From Leptolyngbyaceae cyanobacterium C42_A2020_001 (GTDB lineage Bacteria; Cyanobacteriota; Cyanobacteriia; Leptolyngbyales; Leptolyngbyaceae), in assembly GCA_015272515.1 (NCBI GenBank), contig JACYLN010000095.1:1-37043 (forward strand): a DNA stretch of 37,043 bases, in the 5' to 3' direction. A program made the translations under genes and the position numbers. How positions within the stretch are numbered: position 1 is the stretch's first letter; the number at the start of each line of letters is the position of its first letter. This document shows, piece by piece, positions 33,922 through 37,043 of the stretch. The notes beneath the pieces were generated by a model. The model was not told the DNA's origin. It was given only the letters and a program-made list of their open reading frames with translations, and did no database searches.

Positions 33922-34194
33922 CTCCCAACCAGGATGATTATGCAGATCAGGGTCTGTATAACACCCCGAAGTAGAGGGTTATTACAGACAGATTTCAGGC
34001 TAAATACCTTTTCACGTAGATTATGTAGATCCAGGTCTAGCTAATTGCTCTTTACCGGGGAGTTAGCCAGAATAAAAGGAACAGAATCTGTCTAAGAAAG
34101 AGTTAGCTGTCTGGTTTCCTAAATGATGCAGACAAAGAACTGTGAGGGGGTAGCAACACTTAGTACGTGGATTTTGAAGAGGAAGGCTACTGAG
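33922..34194. other. Intergenic region before the nuclease gene, imperfect hairpin
   Basis: No gene is present. GTCTGTATAACACCC (from 33952) and GGGTTATTACAGAC (to 33989) make an imperfect hairpin that could end transcripts from the 91-aa module. A Shine-Dalgarno-like AGAGGAAGG lies 10-15 nt before ATG 34195. Confidence 0.4.
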
Positions 34195-35028
34195 ATGTCC
34201 AAATGGTATGAAAAGCTGGTACAGGAAACCTATCAAGCCCTTCTCGACCAAGAATCACACATCAAGAACCTAGTTGTGCAGCATGATGTCAAGTTGACTG
34301 GCAAAAGTGGTGCTTCTCATCAAATTGATGTCTATTGGGAATTCAGGATAGCTGATACCATCTATCGAACATGTATTGAGTGCAGGAATTATACGTCAAA
34401 CATCAAAAAAAGTAGAGTTGTGGAATTCAAAGGTATTTTAGACGACATAGGTAACGCGAACGGAATTATTGTAACTAGGGTCGGTTTTCAAGAAGGAGCT
34501 TTAACCTATGCCGAACATCACGGAATTCGACTACTTTTTATCAATCCCGTGCTTCAAAGAATAGACATGAATGTACATATGGTTATCCCACAGATAAGTA
34601 ACATAGGATTTTTGTTTGATTCTTCTCATGCAAAGTCTGTTTTAGAAGCAGCAGGAGTTGATACCACAAGTATTTTGTTGGAGTTAAACGCTTTAGCTAA
34701 AGATATTTATCTATATGATGCAAATGGAAATAAAACACGTAATTTGGCGGCAGTGTTATCACAACCTATAGGTGAAGTTGGTCAGATTGTTGTCGATCTT
34801 GAAAATGAATATCTAGAAACATCGCATGGATTGATAAAACTCAATTCAATTAGCTTTGAGCGACAGGAAGAGATGGTTGAGAATAAGATTACAATTGGCG
34901 GTGGTGAAGATGTTGCTAAAACGTTAATCCAAGATGTTCTCGAAAACACATCCAAGTATCTTTTCAACGATGGTGCTGTAGGCAGCGAGCCTCGAAGAGA
35001 CAAATTGTTACCTCAACAGGACAGCTAA
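34195..35028 (+). CDS. Restriction-endonuclease-like protein (Mrr-type nuclease)
   Basis: 277 aa from ATG 34195, which has AGAGGAAGG upstream; the frame is open to 34123. Residues about 20-120 form an Mrr-like PD-(D/E)xK domain: GKSGASHQIDVYWEF (D45), TCIECRNYTSNIKK (E62, R64), EFKGILDDIGNANGIIVTRVGF. The usual E-x-K is E-C-R here, a form seen in some members, so activity is plausible but not certain. The rest is an unassigned C-terminal domain. Codon use is AT-rich with no HIP1 sites, unlike the window in general, which points to transfer. It is a lone nuclease with no methylase nearby, bracketed by 51-bp direct repeats. Confidence 0.75.
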   Translation: MSKWYEKLVQETYQALLDQESHIKNLVVQHDVKLTGKSGASHQIDVYWEFRIADTIYRTCIECRNYTSNIKKSRVVEFKGILDDIGNANGIIVTRVGFQEGALTYAEHHGIRLLFINPVLQRIDMNVHMVIPQISNIGFLFDSSHAKSVLEAAGVDTTSILLELNALAKDIYLYDANGNKTRNLAAVLSQPIGEVGQIVVDLENEYLETSHGLIKLNSISFERQEEMVENKITIGGGEDVAKTLIQDVLENTSKYLFNDGAVGSEPRRDKLLPQQDS

Positions 35029-35037
35029 CAACTGCAA

Positions 35038-35152
35038 TGCACCGGAATAAGCGAGTTTTGGTTGGTCAGGTGCAAAGGTTGTTTATGTCCGGTGATTGCA
35101 AACGTTATGAGGAATATTCCGCGTAGATGCAAACAGGGACACGCTTATAGGC
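35038..35152 (-). pseudogene. 3' remnant (copy A) of a molybdopterin oxidoreductase gene and its downstream region
   Basis: Read leftwards, 35152-35105 encodes AYKRVPVCIYAEYSS followed by TAA, the C-terminal tail of the gene whose end enters the window at 37043. The downstream flank keeps TGCACCGGAA (35038-35047) and TGCAAAGGTT (35071-35080) at exactly the same spacing as copy C at 36950 and 36983, though the bases between have diverged. Nothing of the gene upstream of AYK is left. It is too short to function. Confidence 0.75.
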
Positions 35153-35169
35153 AGTAGTCAGATCGTTGC

Positions 35170-35233
35170 TCTTGTAGGGTGCGTTCCTATTGCAATTTCT
35201 CTGAATTCATCGATCGCGTGTTTGGGAACGCAC
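35170..35233. repeat. Dispersed hairpin repeat, copy 2
   Basis: The arms GTGCGTTCC (35179-35187) and GGAACGCAC (35225-35233) are exact inverses. The outer phrase CTCTTGTAGGGTG matches TCTTGTATGGTG of copy 1 at 18171, with compensatory changes in the arms. The loop, about 37 nt, is not conserved and holds CGATCG. Confidence 0.55.
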
Positions 35234-35362
35234 TATGCTCACGCCTTTCCTGAAACCAGCGATCGCAGTCTCGCAACACCCTGCACTATGGTCGAAAGGG
35301 CGATCAGGATATTGGAAAGGGCAGGTGATGTTTCCTGGAACCGGGTGCTTTCGATTGTGCGT

Positions 35363-35413
35363 CGCGATGCCAAGAGCAATAACGGATACTGGATTGATGC
35401 GTTTCCATATAAT
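35363..35413 (+). repeat. 51-bp direct repeat, right copy
   Basis: This matches 33871-33921 in 46 of 51 positions and reads DAKSNNGYWIDAFPYN in one frame. It continues as NELDR and stops at 35429-35431. It lies at the end of a 69-codon ORF (35222-35431) that I do not regard as an intact gene. Confidence 0.75.
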
Positions 35414-35431
35414 AACGAGTTAGACCGCTGA

Positions 35432-35737
<306 letters not shown>

Positions 35738-35741
35738 TGCC

Positions 35742-35948
35742 ATGCAAGCCAAACTTCAAGAGCAACTTACTCCTGCTGATGCTGAAGTTATTTTAGGGCG
35801 GTTGCCTGAGCGAATTCGTGCTGCTCTCATTGCGCGTGCTGCCGAGATTGAGTATCCCATTGAAGCTGTGGTTGAGATGGCGATCGCAAGTTTTCTAGAC
35901 ACAGAGGCGTTGGGTTTTGCAGATTGCAAACCAGGGCGAGGTCAGTAG
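35742..35948 (+). CDS. Small hypothetical protein, possible antitoxin-like
   Basis: 68 aa. It is helical and charged, with the phrases TPADAEVILGRLPERIRAAL, ARAAEIEYPIEAVVEMAIASFL and ALGFADCKPGRGQ. I do not recognise a named family. The layout of short helices and its place in a nuclease/toxin-antitoxin region suggest a small DNA-binding or antitoxin-like protein, but no toxin follows. Its ATG is 4 nt after the stop of the truncated GIY-YIG gene. Confidence 0.55.
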   Translation: MQAKLQEQLTPADAEVILGRLPERIRAALIARAAEIEYPIEAVVEMAIASFLDTEALGFADCKPGRGQ

Positions 35949-36054
35949 TGCTTTGTAGTTGGTGAATCGCACGGTCTAACTTCCGTTGCACACCGACCGT
36001 ATAAAGCCTCTTCGTTGAATTCGAGAGGTTACTAGCGGCGGGTGAACACGATCG
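35949..36054. other. Short gap left of copy B
   Basis: No gene is visible. TGAACACGATCGCTATG at 36043-36059 is identical to 37005-37021 downstream of copy C, so 12 nt of downstream flank were carried with the gene end in copy B. Further left the two sequences do not match. Confidence 0.5.
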
Positions 36055-36299
36055 CTATGGGGAATATTCCGCGTAGATGCAAACCGGGACGCGCTTGTAG
36101 GCGGGGGTGCCACACTGTGGATCGATGGGGCGGCGAAGATCTGGTTGACTTCTGGGTAGAACATCAAGGCTGATCCGGGTCGAATGTCACCATAGATAAT
36201 TTCAACGTTTTCCAGTTTGCCTGCATTGCCCTGCACCGTGACGCGATCGCGTTTTGGCACTTGATCATGAATTACAAACAGCCCCAAACGCTGTCTTGC
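36055..36299 (-). pseudogene. 3' remnant (copy B) of a molybdopterin oxidoreductase gene, frameshifted
   Basis: About 80 codons of the C-terminal dinucleotide-binding domain remain. The first frame reads LGLFVIHDQVPKRDRVTV, AGKLENVEIIYGDIRPGSAL and MFYPEVN. After one base is lost or gained near 36135, the frame PIDPQCGTPAYKRVPVCIYA continues to TAG at 36055. The pattern DIRPGSA-MFYPEVN followed by GTPAYKRVPV is the usual end of FdhF/YdeP-type molybdopterin enzymes. The 5' part is gone. It lies directly left of the toxin-antitoxin pair. Confidence 0.78.
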
Positions 36300-36349
36300 G
36301 ATTGGTTACCTTACAATAGAAGCGAAGCTTTGAGATTGGGTGGTAGGCA

Positions 36350-36625
36350 ATGACCACAGGAAATTCTCCATTAGAAGATACGGAGTCGGCAGTTTTAGTC
36401 TCTGTGGCAGAATTGCAACGTCAACTTGAGGAGTCATTGAAACAGTTATCACCAGAACGATTAAAGGTGGTTGCGGATTTTGCGGCTTATTTAGCAAGTG
36501 CTGAAAGCGAAGCTGCAACTCAAGAACTTTTGGCGATTCCTGGATTACTAGAGCGAGTTAAACAGAATCAGACGACCTCTAAAGCCCAGTACACTAGCTG
36601 GAGAACGCTCCGCGCTGATGTATGA
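36350..36625 (+). CDS. Antitoxin of a RelE/ParE-type toxin-antitoxin pair
   Basis: 91 aa. It has no well-known DNA-binding motif, but the helical core LSPERLKVVADFAAYLASAESEAATQELLAIPGLLERV is typical of cyanobacterial antitoxins next to RelE/ParE toxins. The C-terminus (SWRTLRADV) is the likely toxin-binding tail. Its last 8 nt overlap the toxin start, so translation is coupled. It should autorepress with the toxin; no operator was identified. Confidence 0.8.
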   Translation: MTTGNSPLEDTESAVLVSVAELQRQLEESLKQLSPERLKVVADFAAYLASAESEAATQELLAIPGLLERVKQNQTTSKAQYTSWRTLRADV

Positions 36626-36881
36626 AGTTCTTCTCCACCCCGATGCTCAGAAAATTTATGTCGATGCTGATAAAGCGCTAGCCAAGAAGATTGCTCGATG
36701 TTTGCAGCAGTTGGAGCAAACTCCTCGGTCACACCCTAACATCAAAGCCCTTAAGGGAGATTATGCAGGCTACTATCGCTACCGGATTGGGGACTACAGG
36801 GTGATCTATTCCGTAGACGATGAATTGGTTCAGGTGTTTGTTGTGGCGATCGCCCATCGCAGTGAAGCGTATGAGCCGTAA
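36618..36881 (+). CDS. RelE/ParE family toxin
   Basis: 87 aa with the RelE/ParE fold: MYEVLLHPDAQKIYVDADKA, then the core LKGDYAGYYRYRIGDYRVIYSV and VFVVAIAHRSEAYEP. The basic and tyrosine residues of YYRYRIGDYR line the usual RelE active site, so it is probably a ribosome-dependent mRNA nuclease; a ParE-type gyrase poison is possible. It is intact. The pair sits between two copies of the same gene end (B and C). Confidence 0.88.
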   Translation: MYEVLLHPDAQKIYVDADKALAKKIARCLQQLEQTPRSHPNIKALKGDYAGYYRYRIGDYRVIYSVDDELVQVFVVAIAHRSEAYEP

Positions 36882-37016
36882 AAGCAAGTTGGTAAGTCCG
36901 TCAGTTGGGTGATTGAAGTCCTTTCAGCCACGCCTCATAACAATCGTGCTGCACCGGAACGGCATAACATCATCGGTTTTAATGCAAAGGTTACCTGCCA
37001 TCGCTGAACACGATCG
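36882..37016. other. Downstream flank of copy C with conserved short motifs
   Basis: No gene is present. TGCACCGGAA (36950-36959) and TGCAAAGGTT (36983-36992) match copy A with the same spacing, 33 and 37 nt apart to the next landmark, while the rest differs. Their conservation might reflect a processing or recombination site downstream of the oxidoreductase gene. Confidence 0.5.
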
Positions 37017-37043
37017 CTATGAGGAATATTCCGCGTAGATGCA
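37017..37043 (-). CDS. 3' end of a molybdopterin oxidoreductase gene (copy C, partial)
   Basis: The window ends inside this gene. Eight codons read CIYAEYSS before TAG at 37017-37019, identical in protein to the end of copy A. By comparison with copy B the full gene would be an FdhF/YdeP-like molybdopterin enzyme; most of it lies outside the window. Whether it is complete cannot be seen. Confidence 0.6.
   Translation of the reverse strand, partial: CIYAEYSS

Noticed and set aside
33850-34044. 64-codon ORF downstream of the mini-protease gene
   Set aside because: It includes the 51-bp repeat and an imperfect hairpin; no start signal or domain.
35222-35431. 69-codon ORF containing the 51-bp repeat
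   Set aside because: Only the last third looks coding by the repeat comparison; the first part overlaps a hairpin repeat, so it is at best a fragment.
35976-36287. 103-residue ORF as an intact gene
   Set aside because: Only its first two thirds match the oxidoreductase family; a frame change near 36135 and the missing 5' part show it is remnant B, not a gene.

Overview
This window looks like a chromosomal segment of a cyanobacterium. GCGATCGC-type (HIP1) palindromes occur throughout, and many genes are cyanobacterial in type: nblB, gvpF/gvpG, DUF4278, DUF2721, Uma2-family genes, a second GyrA-type topoisomerase and a dnaN with a DnaA-box cluster beside it. A filamentous, Leptolyngbya-like genome is my guess; the sequence alone does not fix the genus.

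Layout. 1-51 is the 3' part of a tRNA-Trp. 625-8948 is a compact forward block: a 1303-residue class III nucleotide cyclase/AAA/TPR protein (architecture like soluble adenylyl cyclase), followed by two tandem, unusually long carotenoid-oxygenase-family proteins that overlap by 1 nt. 8945-10285 is an LRR-protein kinase gene read leftwards and split by one in-frame TGA. 10620-15250 holds a truncated Uma2 gene, nblB, a CBS-pair protein, an SLH lipoprotein, an FMN reductase, a small membrane protein and a DUF2721 protein. 15600-15810 carries at least six DnaA-box-like 9-mers directly before dnaN (15948-17129), with another box after dnaN: a candidate oriC. 17508-20711 is mixed: a PD-(D/E)xK-like protein, a probable MITE, a two-gene module (91-aa protein plus retropepsin-like protease), an ABC-2 permease and a Uma2 protein. 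20798-25989 has a receiver protein, a GyrA/ParC-type subunit, an MFS transporter and ispD. 26043-33386 carries a secreted small protein, an alpha/beta hydrolase, small cyanobacterial proteins, a MITE with target duplication, gvpG-gvpF, a Uma2 gene, a YjbQ-family gene, a frameshifted small gene and a glycosyltransferase-like protein.

33507-37043 is an accessory region. It holds a second copy of the 91-aa/protease module, with the protease reduced to 24 codons by an internal in-frame deletion. It also has an Mrr-like nuclease between two 51-bp direct repeats, a truncated GIY-YIG gene and a RelE/ParE toxin-antitoxin pair. Three copies of the 3' end of one molybdopterin-oxidoreductase gene punctuate it: two remnants, and the end of a third copy, possibly the intact gene, leaving the window at 37043. 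They differ mainly at synonymous positions, which suggests import of diverged alleles with each cassette.

Best leads: the repeated gene-3'-end cassette region; the 91-aa/protease module and its mini-gene; the nonsense codon in the LRR-kinase, exactly where 5-methylcytosine deamination in a HIP1 site would put it; the cyclase plus twin carotenoid-oxygenase block; and the candidate oriC.
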